A stretch of 29,103 bases of DNA from IMG/VR virus record IMGVR_UViG_3300042395_000174, positions 1 to 29,103 of that record, one strand, 5' to 3'. The stretch comes from a virus. Position numbers and translations under genes: made by a program. Shown piece by piece: positions 28,764 through 29,103 of this stretch; the first letter of the stretch is position 1; every line of letters begins with the position of its first letter. The notes beneath the pieces are model-generated. The model saw only the letters and a program-made list of their open reading frames with translations, was not told where the DNA came from and did not search any database.

Positions 28764-28996
28764 TCCTCACCTTCCCCGTCGCCGCTGGCGCGGTTCAGAA
28801 TCCAGCCGTCCAGTGCGTCGTCTTCGTCTGCCTCCGACACTTCGGCTTCCAGCCACTCGACGCTCTCCTCCTCCACTTCGTCCTCTTCGACGGTGATGGC
28901 GATGCGGCGTGCGGCCTCTTCCGTGTCTGCGATGACGTAGACGGCGTAGCGGACGACTTTGTCCAGTTCGACCCGCCAATACTTCTTCGCGCTCAT
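28760..28996 (-). CDS. Small acidic protein of unknown function
   Basis: This 78-residue protein starts at ATG 28996 in a 4-nt overlap with the partial upstream gene. The first 30 residues (SAKKYWRVELDKVVRYAVYVIAD) form a beta-rich part. The remainder is very acidic (EEDEVEEESVEWLEAEVSEADEDDALDG). The strongly acidic C-terminus could mimic DNA or bind a basic host protein, a common strategy of small phage proteins, but nothing here proves it. Confidence 0.78.
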   Translation of the reverse strand: MSAKKYWRVELDKVVRYAVYVIADTEEAARRIAITVEEDEVEEESVEWLEAEVSEADEDDALDGWILNRASGDGEGEE

Positions 28997-29103
28997 TCTT
29001 CGTCCTCCTCGATCTCCTCGATCTCCTCGGGATCGCCGTCCGGCGTGATGGAGTCCCACTCTTGGCACGTTTCGTGACCCCAATCCTTCAGCGCGATCTT
29101 CCA
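28993..29103 (-). CDS. Acidic protein, partial at the right edge
   Basis: Thirty-six C-terminal residues of a gene that starts beyond the window. The end is very acidic, with a tandem EEIEEIEEDEE built from two copies of GAGATCGAG, and the visible part has one cysteine (TCQEW). Its stop overlaps the ATG at 28996. The function is unknown. The gene continues the small-gene operon upstream. Confidence 0.72.
   Translation of the reverse strand, partial: WKIALKDWGHETCQEWDSITPDGDPEEIEEIEEDEE

Overview
The window is a GC-rich stretch of a tailed double-stranded DNA bacteriophage, or of a prophage. The evidence is a tail-fibre-like gene run, a holin/endolysin cassette, a replication and recombination set built around a family A DNA polymerase, a tyrosine recombinase, a tRNA gene, and strings of small genes that overlap by exactly 4 nt. 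Shine-Dalgarno sequences are strong (AAGGAGG type) and several promoters look like ordinary sigma-70 sites, so the host is a GC-rich bacterium. The sequence alone does not let me name the genus.

Layout. (1) 1-4129, plus strand: the end of a large protein of unknown function, a NUDIX hydrolase and an SNF2-type helicase. The large protein and the helicase share a C-terminal domain. (2) 4130-4325: a repeat-rich regulatory gap. (3) 4326-8466, plus strand: six virion or tail-fibre-like genes, including a pair of tandem paralogues. (4) 8480-14042, minus strand: HTH protein, DNA methyltransferase joined in frame to a Rad50/SbcC-like ATPase, HExxH zincin, tyrosine recombinase, DUF2786 protein and a small membrane protein. 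(5) 14098-18149, minus strand: a five-gene overlapping operon holding a uracil-DNA-glycosylase/family A DNA polymerase fusion. (6) 18237-22651, minus strand: DUF669-like ssDNA-binding candidate, Sak4-like ATPase, Cas4-like PD-(D/E)XK nuclease, DUF2325 protein and two unknowns. (7) 22833-24257, minus strand: small unknown, HAD phosphatase, membrane protein. (8) 24462-26648, plus strand: coiled-coil membrane protein, holin-like protein, chitosanase-like (GH46) endolysin and a small secreted protein. (9) 26630-29103, minus strand: tRNA-Leu(CAA) preceded by nine small overlapping genes of unknown function, the last cut by the window edge.

How the parts fit. The minus-strand replication genes form a plausible recombination-dependent replication set: recombinase, ssDNA-binding protein, nuclease, polymerase with an N-terminal uracil-DNA-glycosylase domain, Rad50-like ATPase and helicase. 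Five minus-strand promoters carry the same imperfect dyad, TTG(A/C)C-N4-G(G/A)CAA, with its left half forming the -35 box. They precede the Sak4-like gene, the HTH gene, the Rad50-like ATPase and two accessory operons, so one regulator could control most of the early region. One of these promoters, with its ribosome-binding site, lies inside the open methyltransferase-ATPase frame, which suggests a stop-loss fusion of two neighbouring genes. These two observations are the most distinctive in the window.
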